A stretch of 64,000 nt of DNA from Nocardia brasiliensis NBRC 14402 (GCF_000308475.2 NZ_BAFT02000015.1:1-64000), one strand, 5' to 3'. Shown: positions 25,603 through 34,794, numbered from the stretch's first letter. The notes: generated from the sequence alone by a model not told the origin. Program-made: numbers and translations.

Positions 25603-26687
25603 GCCCACCCTCCGGCGCGGGCGCGGGTGCGGCGGAGCAACCAGAAGAAGAAGGGTCCACCGATGAGGGAGGTGAGCATGCCGAGGGGGAGGTCGGCGTT
25701 GTGGACGAGGGAGCGGGCGGCGACGTCGGCGGCCAGCAGCACCACCGCGCCGAGGATGGCGCTCAACGGGATCAGCACGCGGTGCCCGGGGCCGACGAGC
25801 ATGCGCACCAGATGCGGCACGATCAACCCGACGAACAGCACGATCCCGGTGAACGCGACCCCCGCGGTGGCGAGCACGGCGACGATCAGGATGACGTTGC
25901 GCCGCAACCGTTCCACGTCGACGCCGAGATGCCGCGCGGACGCCTCACCGAGTGCGAGCAGGTCCAGGCGGGGCGCGATGACTACGGCCGCGGTGATGCC
26001 GACGGCGCTCAGGATCCCGACGATGCGCACCGAATCCCAGGTGGCACCGTTGAGCGAACCGAGCTGCCAGAACACGATCTGATCGCGTGCGGCGGGCGAG
26101 GCGACGAACAGCAGGAACGCGATGAGCCCGCCCGCGAACGCGTTGATCGCGACACCCGTGAGCACCAGCGTGACCACCTCGGTGCGCCCGTTGGAGCGAG
26201 CGAGCACATACACCAGCGCGGTGGTGGCCAGCCCGGCGGCGAACGCGGCCGCGGCCACGGACCAGGCGGCGACGAACGCCCCGCCGATCACGATGACCGT
26301 GCCCGCCCCGACCGCCGCACCCGCGGACACACCGATCACACCGGGTTCGGCGAGCGGATTGGCGAACACGCCCTGTAGCAGTCCGCCCGCGGTCGCCAGT
26401 GCCGCGCCGACGAGCATCGCGAGCAGCACCCGCGGGAACCGCACCTCCCACAGCGTCACCTCGCCGGCGGGATGCGCGGGCATCGGTCCCCAGTCGAGGC
26501 CGATCCGGTGCAGCACGCTACCCGCCACTTCGGCGGGGGTGGTCGGCACCTGCCCGATCGCGGCGGAAGCGAGCGCGAGCCCGATCAGCCCGAGGATCGC
26601 GACCACGAAAATCACTGTGGTGCGCGAACGACCACGCGATCTCGGGGTGGGAGTGACTGGCTTCGCGGCGGTGGTGGTTTCGCTCAT
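25599..26687 (-). CDS. hmuU: Haemin ABC transporter permease (FecCD family)
   Basis: A 362-residue inner-membrane permease with about ten helices. Family motifs include RFPRVLLAMLVGAALATAGG near residue 95, QGVFANPLAEPGVIGVSAGA near 117, FWQLGSLNGATWDSVR near 215 and the C-terminal HNADLPLGMLTSLIGGPFFF. It forms the translocation channel for haem or a related iron compound. ATG 26687 overlaps the stop of the binding-protein gene (ATGA), giving tight coupling. Thirty-odd basic residues precede the first helix. Confidence 0.92.
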   Translation of the reverse strand: MSETTTAAKPVTPTPRSRGRSRTTVIFVVAILGLIGLALASAAIGQVPTTPAEVAGSVLHRIGLDWGPMPAHPAGEVTLWEVRFPRVLLAMLVGAALATAGGLLQGVFANPLAEPGVIGVSAGAAVGAGTVIVIGGAFVAAWSVAAAAFAAGLATTALVYVLARSNGRTEVVTLVLTGVAINAFAGGLIAFLLFVASPAARDQIVFWQLGSLNGATWDSVRIVGILSAVGITAAVVIAPRLDLLALGEASARHLGVDVERLRRNVILIVAVLATAGVAFTGIVLFVGLIVPHLVRMLVGPGHRVLIPLSAILGAVVLLAADVAARSLVHNADLPLGMLTSLIGGPFFFWLLRRTRARAGGWA

Positions 26688-27751
26688 GCGGGTTTCGTGC
26701 CGTACACGGCCTCGGCGAGGGCCGTGATGACCCGGCCGGTGTTGGGGCCGAAGCTGAGCACCACGGTGTCGGCCATGTCGACAACCCGCTTGTTGCGTCC
26801 GGCGGGCGTCTGCGCGATGCCCGGCACCTTCTCCAAGCCGTCGACGCCGCCCACGGATTTCAGCCCGTCGGACATCACGATGAGCACGTCCGGCGCGGCC
26901 CCGATCATGGCCTCGCTGGTGATCGTGATGAACGGCTCGGACAGCGCCGAACCCGCGTCGTCTCCGCCGATCGCGGCGATCAGGGTGTCCGCGCCCGAAC
27001 CAGGGCCCGCCAGCATCGTGATTGCGGTGGAGCGCAGGTACAGGAACGCCATCTTCAGTTTCGGATCCTGCGGGGGCACCGCGGCGATGGCGGCCGCGAT
27101 CTCGTCCTTGGTGCGCTGCGCGAGCGCGCGGCCGCGATCGGGCACACCGAGGGCGGCGGCGACGGCTTCGATCTGCGGGCCGACGCCGTCCATGGTCCGT
27201 TTCGGATCGAAGAAGACCAGGTTCACCCCGGCCGCGCGCAACTGCTCGCGCAACTGCGGGGTCACCGTGACGTCGTCGGTCAGGAACACCGAAGGACGAA
27301 GGGCCAGTACACCTTCCAGGTTCAAGGACCCGTTGCCGCCGGCCACGATCGGCACGTTCTGGATGGCGGGGTTGGCGACGGTGCCGCGCCCGATCAGCTT
27401 GGGCCCCAAGCCCAGTGCGTACACGACCTGGGCCAGGGTGCCGTAGCGGTCGACGGCGATGATGCGGCTCGCGTCGGTGATGGTGACGTCGGTGCCGTCG
27501 AAGGAGCGCACCGTCACCGGCAGCGTCGGCGTGGGCTCGGACCCGATCGGCACCGGATCGAGGTCGGTGAGTTTCGCGGTTGCGGGGCCGCGCTGGCCGG
27601 AGTTCGTTGCGGCACTGTCGGTACCGCATGCCGCGGTCGTCACCGCCAGGGTGAGTGCGAGCACCGCGAGCACGCACCGGGTCAGCCCCGCTCGGCCACG
27701 ACCGATGCGCTGCGCCTGGACGGACGGGTCTGCCGACGTCGCATGCCTCAT
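26684..27751 (-). CDS. hmuT: Haemin-binding lipoprotein of ABC transporter
   Basis: A 355-residue periplasmic-type binding protein anchored as a lipoprotein: after a basic N terminus the hydrophobic core ends in the lipobox VTTAAC (Cys near residue 42). Two lobes follow, with the haem-transporter-like pattern IIAVDRYGTLAQVVYALGLG and then IVAGGNGSLNLEGVLALRP; GGNG-S-LN-E is typical of HmuT-like proteins, which bind haemin through Tyr and His residues. ATG 27751 was chosen over the upstream GTG at 27796 because the iron box ends at this ATG. It is the first gene of hmuTUV. Confidence 0.88.
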   Translation of the reverse strand: MRHATSADPSVQAQRIGRGRAGLTRCVLAVLALTLAVTTAACGTDSAATNSGQRGPATAKLTDLDPVPIGSEPTPTLPVTVRSFDGTDVTITDASRIIAVDRYGTLAQVVYALGLGPKLIGRGTVANPAIQNVPIVAGGNGSLNLEGVLALRPSVFLTDDVTVTPQLREQLRAAGVNLVFFDPKRTMDGVGPQIEAVAAALGVPDRGRALAQRTKDEIAAAIAAVPPQDPKLKMAFLYLRSTAITMLAGPGSGADTLIAAIGGDDAGSALSEPFITITSEAMIGAAPDVLIVMSDGLKSVGGVDGLEKVPGIAQTPAGRNKRVVDMADTVVLSFGPNTGRVITALAEAVYGTKPA

Positions 27752-27767
27752 GAAGGTAAGCCTAAGA
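27749..27767 (-). promoter_or_regulatory. Iron box (IdeR/DtxR operator) at hmuT
   Basis: On the minus strand the bases just before and over the hmuT start read TTAGGCTTACCTTC, matching 11 of 14 positions of the right part of the IdeR/DtxR consensus TTAGGTTAGGCTAACCTAA. The left five bases do not match. Its place at the translation start suggests repression of a leaderless or short-leader transcript when iron is sufficient. Inference from sequence match and gene function. Confidence 0.6.
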
Positions 27768-27811
27768 CGTGCCGTGCGGCGGCAGGCAGGCGGCACACGC
27801 GCGGGCGGTGA

Positions 27812-28783
27812 TCATTCGGCGCGGGCGCTCACGTCGTCCAGCGCGGCGGCGATCGCCCGCGGCAGCTCGAGCGCCTCGGCCGCGAGCACGCCGGTGAGCT
27901 GACCGATATCGCGCGCGCCGACGATCATGCTCGCCACGCTCGGCCGGTCCCGGATCCAGGCCAGCGCGACGGCCAGCGGCGAGGTGCCGAGCCCGTCGGC
28001 GGCGGTGACCAGCGCGTCGACCACGCGCGTCGCCCGCTCGTCGAGACTGTCGCGGATATCGGCGGCGGTCGATTCGTCCGCGCCCCGCGAATCCGCGGGC
28101 ACGCCGTCGCGATACTTGCCGGTGAGGATGCCGCCCGCGAGCGGCGACGAGGCGATCACCCCGACGCCGTGATGCTGTGCCGCGGGCACGAAATCGGTTT
28201 CCGCGCCTCGCGCGAGCAACGAGTACGGCGTCTGCGCGGCACTGATCGGGGCGAGCGCGGCGAGGCTGGCCAGCTGCCAGGCGTTGAACCCGCGCACGCC
28301 CGCGTAGCGGACCCGCCCGGACCGGACCGCGAGTTCCAGCGTCGCGGCGACCTCGTCGAGCGGGGTCCGCGGATCCCAGACCGCGACGTTCCAGATGTCG
28401 AGATGGTCGGTGCCGAATTCGAGCAGGGTCCGATCGAGCTGACGTAGTAGCGCGCGCCGGGACGTATCGACGGCGGAATACGTCGCGTCCGGGACGGCGG
28501 GCCCGGCCGGGGCGGGCGTCACCCGCGGCGCGATACCCGCGCACCCGCTGAGCACCAGATCGTCGCGGGAGACCAGATCGCCGAGCAGCTCGGCCAGGAT
28601 CCGCTGCGCGCCGCCGCCGGTGTAGGCGGGGGAGGTGTCGACGAGCGTGCCGCCCGCTTCGACGAACGCCGCCAGCTGCACCGCGGCGTCGTCGGTATCC
28701 GTGTGCGCACCCCAGGTATGGGTCGCCAATCCGATTCGGGACACCCGTAGGCCGCTGTGGCCGACCGTCCGCTGTTCCATCAC
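27812..28783 (-). CDS. Aldo/keto reductase family protein lacking two catalytic residues
   Basis: A 323-residue TIM-barrel protein of the aldo/keto reductase superfamily, which normally reduces carbonyls with NADPH. The Asp and Tyr of the catalytic tetrad are present (DTSPAYTGGG, about residue 50). The Lys expected in the LVIxTK-like strand is replaced (LVLSGCAG), and the His expected in the next strand is also absent (HLDIWNVAVWDPR). The NADPH-binding end (IVGARDIGQL) is kept. It may therefore be a non-classical reductase or a regulatory protein. It lies next to the divergent uppP gene and 60 bases downstream of the hmu promoter region. Confidence 0.8.
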   Translation of the reverse strand: MMEQRTVGHSGLRVSRIGLATHTWGAHTDTDDAAVQLAAFVEAGGTLVDTSPAYTGGGAQRILAELLGDLVSRDDLVLSGCAGIAPRVTPAPAGPAVPDATYSAVDTSRRALLRQLDRTLLEFGTDHLDIWNVAVWDPRTPLDEVAATLELAVRSGRVRYAGVRGFNAWQLASLAALAPISAAQTPYSLLARGAETDFVPAAQHHGVGVIASSPLAGGILTGKYRDGVPADSRGADESTAADIRDSLDERATRVVDALVTAADGLGTSPLAVALAWIRDRPSVASMIVGARDIGQLTGVLAAEALELPRAIAAALDDVSARAE

Positions 28784-29043
28784 CGTGCCCGCGCAATCGT
28801 CACGGCGCCAAGCCTAGAGCGTGCGCGGCCGTGCGGTCGCCCACCGCGCAGTGCGCTCGCGCGTCGCGGCGGATCCGGTGGCAGCGAGCGGCGGGCATGC
28901 CCCGTACGCGCCGACACTGTACTGTCGCTGCGGGATTGCGGCCGACCCCACGGCATCGCGACCCACCAGTTGACCAATTGCCCAGTCGGAACGGTTCTTT
29001 CGGGCAGCACGGATGGAGGCGGAATGAGTGACCGGGAGGCTGC

Positions 29044-29988
29044 ATGACCGGCGAATCGATGACCTGGTTGCAGGCACTGGTGCTCGGTCTGGTGCAGGGA
29101 CTGACAGAGTTCCTGCCGATTTCCTCGTCCGCGCACCTGCGGATCGTGTCCGGGGTGTTCTTCGGTGACGACGCGGGCGCCTCGTTCACCGCGGTCACCC
29201 AGCTGGGCACCGAGGCCGCCGTGCTGGTCTATTTCGCCAAGGACATCTGGCGGATCGTGCAGGCCTGGTTCACCGTGCTCGGCCGCAAGCTGTCCGCCGT
29301 CCGCGAAACCGTCCCGATCACCGAACAGGTGACCACCCGACTGCCCGTCGTGACGAACGCGGAGGCGGACCGCTACTTCGACGAGGAACGTCAGCGCGAA
29401 CTGGACTATCGGATCGGGTGGTATGTGATCATCGCCACCATCCCGATCGGCGTGCTCGGCTACCTGTTCAAGGACGTGATCCGCACCGCGGCGCGCAACC
29501 TGTGGCTGATCTCGTTCATGCTCATCGCGTTCGCCCTGGTGATCGCCGCGGCCGAATACTACGGCCGCAAGCAGCGCCCGATCGAACGGCTGACCACCCG
29601 CGACGGCCTGGTGATGGGTTTCGCGCAGTGTCTCGCGCTGATCCCGGGTGTGTCGCGGTCGGGCGCCACCTCGTCGGCGGGTCTGTTCCTGGGCCTGACT
29701 CGCGAAGCGTCCGTGCGCTTTTCGTTCCTGCTCGCGATTCCCGCGGTGACCGCCTCGGGCCTGTTCAGCATCCCCGACGCGTTCAAACCGGCCGGTGAGG
29801 GGCTCAACGCGAGCGGACCGCAGCTGCTGGTGGCGACGATCCTGGCATTCGCCGTCGGTTACGCGTCGGTGGCGTGGCTGCTGAAGTTCGTGGCGAAGCA
29901 TTCGCTGGACTGGTTCGTCGGGTACCGCATCCTGCTCGGTCTGACCGTGATGGGGTTGCTCGCGACCGGGGTCGTGTCGGCCACATGA
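29044..29988 (+). CDS. uppP: Undecaprenyl-diphosphatase
   Basis: A 314-residue integral membrane enzyme that dephosphorylates undecaprenyl diphosphate so the lipid carrier can be reused in cell-wall synthesis; family members also give bacitracin tolerance. The two active-site motifs are present: [15 protein letters not shown] near residue 19 and [10 protein letters not shown] near residue 200, with about eight membrane helices. A hydrophilic insert of about 35 residues near residues 85-120 is typical of mycobacterial homologues. ATG 29044 follows GGGAGGC. It heads a run of five genes on the plus strand ending with mshC. Confidence 0.95.
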   Translation: MTGESMTWLQALVLGLVQGLTEFLPISSSAHLRIVSGVFFGDDAGASFTAVTQLGTEAAVLVYFAKDIWRIVQAWFTVLGRKLSAVRETVPITEQVTTRLPVVTNAEADRYFDEERQRELDYRIGWYVIIATIPIGVLGYLFKDVIRTAARNLWLISFMLIAFALVIAAAEYYGRKQRPIERLTTRDGLVMGFAQCLALIPGVSRSGATSSAGLFLGLTREASVRFSFLLAIPAVTASGLFSIPDAFKPAGEGLNASGPQLLVATILAFAVGYASVAWLLKFVAKHSLDWFVGYRILLGLTVMGLLATGVVSAT

Positions 29989-30070
29989 GTATCGCCGCGG
30001 CCGTGGGGCACGTGGCCGACGGCGGCCGACGAAGTGGGGGCCGGTCCGGCCGCATGACTAGGCTGACTAC

Positions 30071-30823
30071 ATGACGGTGATTCTGCTGCGACACGGTGTG
30101 TCGACCTCGAACACCGCCCGCACCCTGGCCGGTCGGAGCACCGGCGTCGAGCTGACCGAGCGCGGCGAAGAGCAGGCAAGGGCCGTCGCCGAACGGCTCG
30201 CCGGACTGCCGATCGAGCGGATCGTGCACTCGCCGCTGCTGCGCTGTCAGCGCACAGTGGCCCCGCTGGCGGAGAAATTCGGGCTGGAACCGGTATTCGA
30301 CGATCGGCTGATCGAGGTCGACTACGGCGACTGGACCGGGCGGCCGATCAGCGAACTGCTGGAGGAACCGCTCTGGAAGGTGGTGCAGCGGCACGCCTCC
30401 GGTGCGGTCTTCCCCGGCGGGGAGGGGCTGGCGCAGGTGCAGAGCCGTGCGGTGGCCGCATTGCGCGAGCACGATCGGGCGCTGGCCGAACAGCACGGCG
30501 GCGACGCGCTGTGGGTGGCCTGCACGCACGGCGACGTCATCAAGTCGGTGCTGGCCGACGCGCTGGGCATTCACCTGGACGGTTTCCAGCGGATCATGGT
30601 GGAGCCCGCCTCGATCAGCGTCGTCCGCTACACCCCCACCTCGCCGTATGTGTGGCGGTTCAACGACACCGGCGCCGACCTCTCGGCGCTGGCGAATCAG
30701 CAACGCCCCGTTGCCGATTCACGCTCCGCAGGGCAGCAACCTGCGGCCGATCCGGACGGCCCGGTGCCCGGCGGCGAGCTGGGCGGGGCGGGGAGTGCGG
30801 ATAATGGGAATGCGGAGCGTTGA
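30071..30823 (+). CDS. Histidine phosphatase family protein (Rv2135c type)
   Basis: A 250-residue enzyme of the phosphoglycerate-mutase-like histidine phosphatase superfamily. The phospho-accepting His is in LLRHGVSTSN (residue 8), the supporting Arg and Glu in SPLLRCQRT and IEVDYGDWTG, and the second His in VACTHGDVIKSV (near residue 156). The substrate is unknown; its place between uppP and DUF3090 matches Rv2135c as I recall that locus. The last 40 residues are a disordered Gly/Pro/Ala-rich tail. Confidence 0.88.
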   Translation: MTVILLRHGVSTSNTARTLAGRSTGVELTERGEEQARAVAERLAGLPIERIVHSPLLRCQRTVAPLAEKFGLEPVFDDRLIEVDYGDWTGRPISELLEEPLWKVVQRHASGAVFPGGEGLAQVQSRAVAALREHDRALAEQHGGDALWVACTHGDVIKSVLADALGIHLDGFQRIMVEPASISVVRYTPTSPYVWRFNDTGADLSALANQQRPVADSRSAGQQPAADPDGPVPGGELGGAGSADNGNAER

Positions 30824-30897
30824 GATTCCTTGTACACGGGTAGTCGGCGGCGCCGCGCCGCGGATAGTCGATCAGGGTCACGTATCAGGAGGTGCAT

Positions 30898-31482
30898 GTG
30901 TCACGCGCAATCCATGTATTTCGCACCCCCGATCGTTTCGTCGCCGGGACCGTCGGTGAGCCGGGCGATCGCGCGTTCTATCTGCAGGCCGTTCAGGAAC
31001 CGCGGGTCGTGAGCGTGCTGCTGGAAAAGCAGCAGGTGAAGGTGCTCGCCGACCGGATGGGTCTGCTGTTGGACGAGGTGGCCCGCCGCTTCGGCGCCGA
31101 GGTGCCGCCGCAGGCCGAGGACATCAGCGACAGCGCCCCGCTGGTCACCCCGGTCGACGCCGAGTTCCGGGTCGGCACGATGGGGCTCGGCTGGGACGCC
31201 GACGCGAACGCCGTGGTGGTGGAATTGCTGGCGATCACCGAAACCGAGGTGGACGAGTCGGTGGTGCTCGACGACACCGAGGAGGGGCCGGACGCGGTGC
31301 GCGTGTTCCTGACCCCGATCCAGGCCCGGGAGTTCGCGCTGCGGTCGACCAGGGTGATCGCGGCGGGTCGCCCGCCGTGCCCGCTGTGCGGGGAACCGCT
31401 GTCGTCGCGGGGACATATGTGTGTGCGGACCAACGGCTACAAGCGCGGCGACATCTTCGGCGCGGCCGAGCTAGAGGAGTGA
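30898..31482 (+). CDS. DUF3090 family protein
   Basis: A 194-residue protein of unknown function, conserved in actinobacteria next to mshC. It starts SRAIHVFRTPDRFVAGTVGE, has a mixed alpha/beta body and ends with a zinc-ribbon-like motif (CPLCGEPLSSRGHMC). GTG 30898 was chosen because AGGAGGT (30887-30893) lies five bases upstream. The next gene starts three bases after its stop. Constant linkage with the following kinase-like gene suggests they work together. Confidence 0.88.
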   Translation: MSRAIHVFRTPDRFVAGTVGEPGDRAFYLQAVQEPRVVSVLLEKQQVKVLADRMGLLLDEVARRFGAEVPPQAEDISDSAPLVTPVDAEFRVGTMGLGWDADANAVVVELLAITETEVDESVVLDDTEEGPDAVRVFLTPIQAREFALRSTRVIAAGRPPCPLCGEPLSSRGHMCVRTNGYKRGDIFGAAELEE

Positions 31483-31485
31483 ACG

Positions 31486-32289
31486 GTGACGCGGGCCGGG
31501 GAGCGGTTCCACAGTGGTGAGTTGACCGTGATCGGGCGGATCAGTACCGCCAGCAACGTGACCCTGGTCTGCGAAATCCTCGACGAGAACGAACCGCCCC
31601 TGCGGGTGGTGTACAAACCCGTACGCGGCGAGCGTCCGCTGTGGGACTTCCCCGACGGCACGCTCGCGGGCCGGGAGGTGGCGTCCTATCGGATCTCGGC
31701 GGCCGTCGGCTGGGGCGTGATCCCGGAGACGATCCTGCGCGACGGACCCTACGGCGTCGGCATGGTGCAGCGCTGGGTGGACGGCGTCGACAACCACACC
31801 GCGCGCGGCAACCGGCTCGACCTGGTGGACCTGGTGCCGCTCGGCGCGGTGCCCGACGGTTTCCGCGAGGTGCTGCGCGCGCAGGACCCCGCGGGCAACG
31901 ACGTCTCGCTCATCCACGCCGACGACCCGCGCCTGCAACGCATGGCCGTGCTGGATGTGCTGCTCAACAACGCCGACCGCAAGGGCGGGCACGCGCTGGA
32001 AGGCACCGACGGGCAGGTCTACGGCGTCGATCACGGCATCTGCTTGCACAGCGAGCACAAACTGCGCACCGTACTGTGGGGCTGGGCCGGCCAGCCCCTG
32101 AGCGACGCGCTGGTCGCCGACATCACCGCCTTCGCCAAAGAACTGCCCGGCGCGGTCGCCGACGACCTCGCCGAGCACATCACCGACGCCGAGATCGAAG
32201 CCCTGGTCGACCGCACCCAGGAACTCGTCGACGATCCAGTGATGCCGACGCCCCGCACCTCCCGCCCGATACCCTGGCCCGCGTTCTGA
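31486..32289 (+). CDS. SCO1664-family protein (PI3/4-kinase-like fold)
   Basis: A 267-residue protein of the actinobacterial SCO1664 family, distantly related to phosphatidylinositol 3/4-kinase-like folds. Visible landmarks are RVVYKPVRGERPLWDFPDGTL (nucleotide-lobe Lys) and VLLNNADRKGGHAL followed by YGVDHGICLHSE, which resemble the catalytic DxxxxN and metal-binding D of those kinases. No activity is established to my knowledge. GTG 31486 lies three bases after the DUF3090 stop; in M. tuberculosis the pair corresponds to Rv2134c-Rv2133c. Confidence 0.85.
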   Translation: MTRAGERFHSGELTVIGRISTASNVTLVCEILDENEPPLRVVYKPVRGERPLWDFPDGTLAGREVASYRISAAVGWGVIPETILRDGPYGVGMVQRWVDGVDNHTARGNRLDLVDLVPLGAVPDGFREVLRAQDPAGNDVSLIHADDPRLQRMAVLDVLLNNADRKGGHALEGTDGQVYGVDHGICLHSEHKLRTVLWGWAGQPLSDALVADITAFAKELPGAVADDLAEHITDAEIEALVDRTQELVDDPVMPTPRTSRPIPWPAF

Positions 32290-32858
32290 GCTGATTCGGC
32301 ACGGTGTGCGGGGTTGCATCGGGTGCCGAATCGACTTGGGGGGCTTGCGTTCTGGAGTGGACGCGATCGGATCGGCGGCGGTGGCCCCGGGCGAAGCCCA
32401 AGGTCGGCCGGCGACGCCGGTCGCTCGGTGGCGGCTGCCCAGCTCCGTGGCGGCTTCGGGCTCTGCGTGTCCTGGCGGTTTGTCCAGTCGCTGCGCGTCG
32501 GCCGGTGGGTGGCCGGAGAATCCGGTATCGAAGTTGCGAGTGCCCCCGATCGCCGGGCGAAATATTCAGCGCCCGCGGTTCGGCAGTCGATGCGATCTTG
32601 CAGGGTGCGCCTGCGCGGCGCCCATGACCCCTGGCATTGCTCTCGGCGGGTGCACGCGCTACCGTCGCGCGAAGCGTCGGGTGGCGTGAGCGTGGTCCCG
32701 TCAACTATTCGCGGACAAGGGACTCAGCGAGAGCGAAAACCTTGACATCCCATGATTTGCTGATTTCCGCAGGTCGTGAGTGGCGTAGCAGAGGGGTTCG
32801 GCGGCGGATCGGCCGGGGCGGAGGGCGACGATCTCGACCCCACCTTTACCCTCGAATT
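32290..32858. other. Intergenic region upstream of mshC, no supported gene
   Basis: About 570 bases without a convincing gene. Several overlapping frames are open but have no ribosome binding site and no recognisable product. In mycobacteria cysQ lies near this position; no trace of it was found in any frame. The last 20 bases before mshC are relatively AT-rich and contain no Shine-Dalgarno sequence, so the mshC message may have a very short leader. Confidence 0.6.
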
Positions 32859-34097
32859 ATGCAGTCCTGGTCCGATATCGCCCTACCCACCATCCCCGGA
32901 GCAGGGCCGCCGTTGCGGTTGTTCGACACCGCCGACCGTCAGGTGCGTCCGGTCACACCCGGCGCCACCGCCACCATGTACGTCTGCGGGATCACCCCTT
33001 ACGACGCCACCCATCTCGGGCACGCCGCCACCTATCTGACCTTCGATCTGGTCAACCGATCGCTGCGCGATTCCGGGCACGAGGTGCACTACGTGCAGAA
33101 CGTGACCGACGTGGACGACCCGCTGTTCGAGCGCGCCGAACGCGACGGCGTGGACTGGCGCGACCTCGGCACGCGCGAGATCGAGCTGTTCCGTGAGGAC
33201 ATGACCGCGCTCCGCATCGTGCCGCCGCGCGAATACGTCGGCGCCATCGAATCCGTCGACGAGGTCGTCGAATTCGTGCAGAAGCTGCTCGCGTCGGGCG
33301 CCGCGTACGTGGTCGACGACGCCGAGTACCCCGACGTGTACTTCCGGGCCGACGCGACCGAACAGTTCGGCTACGAGTCCGGCTACGACCGCGACACCAT
33401 GGAGCGCCTGTTCGCCGAGCGCGGCGGCGACCCCGACCGTCCGGGCAAGCGGGACAGCATCGACGCGCTGCTGTGGCGGGCCGCCCGTCCCGGCGAACCG
33501 TCCTGGCCGGCCCCGTTCGGTGCGGGCCGTCCCGGCTGGCACATCGAATGTTCGGCGATCGCGCTGAACCGGATCGGGCCCGAATTCGATATCCAAGGCG
33601 GCGGCAGCGATCTGATCTACCCGCATCACGAGTACTCCGCCGCGCACGCCGAATCCCTGATCGCGGGCCGCCGTTTCGCCCGCCATTACGTGCACGCCGG
33701 CCTGATCGGTTTGGACGGCGAGAAGATGTCGAAGTCCAAGGGCAACCTGGTGCTGGTCTCCACGCTGCGTCGCAGCGGCGTCGACCCGGCCGCCATCCGC
33801 CTGGGCCTGCTGGCCGGCCACTACCGGCAGGACCGCATGTGGACCGACGCCGTGCTCGACGCCGCCAAAGCCCGCCTCGACCTCTGGCGGCGCGCCACCG
33901 CCCTGCCCACCGGCCCCGACGCCACCGACACCATCGCGCGCCTGCGCCAACACCTCGCCGACGACCTGGACACCCCCAAAGCCCTCGACGCCGTGGACAA
34001 CTGGGCCCGCCAAGCCCTCGACTACAGCGGCCCCGATCCCGCCGCCCCCGCCGCGCTGAAATCCGCCGTAGACGCCCTCCTCGGCATCACCCTCTGA
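32859..34097 (+). CDS. mshC: L-cysteine:1D-myo-inositol 2-amino-2-deoxy-alpha-D-glucopyranoside ligase
   Basis: A 412-residue cytoplasmic ligase that joins cysteine to GlcN-inositol with ATP in mycothiol synthesis. It is a cysteinyl-tRNA-synthetase relative without the anticodon-binding domain. The zinc Cys is in [10 protein letters not shown] (residue 43), the HIGH-like motif is THLGHA, further zinc ligands are in WHIECSAIA and YPHHEYS, and the KMSKS loop is [10 protein letters not shown] (about residue 290). Length and N terminus match MshC from ATG 32859, and the extended upstream frame is not conserved. The presence of this gene indicates a mycothiol-producing actinomycete. Confidence 0.96.
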   Translation: MQSWSDIALPTIPGAGPPLRLFDTADRQVRPVTPGATATMYVCGITPYDATHLGHAATYLTFDLVNRSLRDSGHEVHYVQNVTDVDDPLFERAERDGVDWRDLGTREIELFREDMTALRIVPPREYVGAIESVDEVVEFVQKLLASGAAYVVDDAEYPDVYFRADATEQFGYESGYDRDTMERLFAERGGDPDRPGKRDSIDALLWRAARPGEPSWPAPFGAGRPGWHIECSAIALNRIGPEFDIQGGGSDLIYPHHEYSAAHAESLIAGRRFARHYVHAGLIGLDGEKMSKSKGNLVLVSTLRRSGVDPAAIRLGLLAGHYRQDRMWTDAVLDAAKARLDLWRRATALPTGPDATDTIARLRQHLADDLDTPKALDAVDNWARQALDYSGPDPAAPAALKSAVDALLGITL

Positions 34098-34105
34098 CCG
34101 CGGCC

Positions 34106-34129
34106 GCACCTCCCGGGCACGGGAGGTGC
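34106..34129. terminator. mshC transcription terminator
   Basis: Perfect 10-bp stem GCACCTCCCG / CGGGAGGTGC with a GGCA loop, nine bases after the mshC stop. Its right arm lies inside the first copy of the 57-bp direct repeat. Confidence 0.75.
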
Positions 34130-34172
34130 ACTACCGGGCCAGGATCGACAACGCCAGGTCGCACGTTCCCAT
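34116..34172 (+). repeat. 57-bp direct repeat, left copy
   Basis: Bases from GGCACGGGAGG through the shared core CCAGGATCGACAACGCCAG to TCCCAT recur at 36851-36908 with four substitutions and one single-base insertion. Read on the minus strand this copy encodes MGTCDLALSILAR followed by a stop, apparently the 3' end of a lost gene convergent with mshC. Confidence 0.85.
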
Positions 34173-34270
34173 CGGCGCTGACGGAACTCCGGGGCCGTAG
34201 TGCCGTTGTGCGGGTGATCTATTCGGCAGATTCTGACCGCCGATGACGGGGAGCCGGGGGATGCTGGGCT

Positions 34271-34308
34271 GGTGGGTCTAGACCCACCACCCTGTGGGTC
34301 TAGACCTG
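34271..34308 (+). promoter_or_regulatory. Tandem palindromic operator before the two-component genes
   Basis: An 18-bp perfect palindrome GGTGGGTCTAGACCCACC (34271-34288) is followed by a second, partial copy GTGGGTCTAGACC (34294-34306). Their centres are 22 bases apart, two turns of the helix, so two dimers would bind the same face. It ends about 40 bases before the first gene of the cassette and is the likely binding site of the cassette's own response regulator. Confidence 0.65.
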
Positions 34309-34344
34309 TGTTGCATGGCTGTTGGTCTTCGTAGCGTCGTTGGC

Positions 34345-34794
34345 ATGACGAACTCGAAGAAACTGAGCAACAGCGACTCTGCGGTGGCGGTGTCGCCGAA
34401 CGATACTAGTGCCCAACACGTCTTCGGCATGGTGAAGAAGTGCATCGTGATCTTCGGTGTGATCAGTGCCGTGGTCTTGGCGACGGTGGCCGCGATCGCA
34501 GTGGCTCATGGCCTGGCGAATACATTCATGTGGGTTCGAGCCGGTCTTCTGCTTCTCGCTACTCCGCTGTTCTACCGGCTGGCTGTACGTGCGTCGCGGG
34601 GAGAGCGGAAGAGCTTGGAGCACTTGCGCATCGTGACGACGATCTTGCCGATCGCGATCATCGTGGTTGACTTGATTCCGGGTGTCTGCCCGGTGTGGTA
34701 CGCGGGGATGCAGGCGGTGTCGGCAGTGCCGCTGATCGCGATTGCCGTCCGCACCCGACGCGTCATGCATACCGCTTTGCCGACGGGGGCCTGA
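34345..34794 (+). CDS. Membrane protein linked to two-component system
   Basis: A 149-residue membrane protein with four hydrophobic segments (about residues 32-55, 60-80, 95-112 and 117-133) and a short polar N terminus. No family is recognised. The ATG at 34345 was preferred to an upstream GTG because it follows the operator region directly. It begins the cassette and is followed after 63 bases by a tiny membrane protein and the sensor kinase, so it may take part in sensing or be a target of the system. Codon use is less G/C-biased than in the mshC genes. Confidence 0.65.
   Translation: MTNSKKLSNSDSAVAVSPNDTSAQHVFGMVKKCIVIFGVISAVVLATVAAIAVAHGLANTFMWVRAGLLLLATPLFYRLAVRASRGERKSLEHLRIVTTILPIAIIVVDLIPGVCPVWYAGMQAVSAVPLIAIAVRTRRVMHTALPTGA

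Noticed and set aside
34099..34260. Possible intact gene on the minus strand ending DLALSILAR
   Set aside because: Only the last 20 to 30 codons look protein-like; no start and no continuation upstream, so it was treated as part of the direct repeat.
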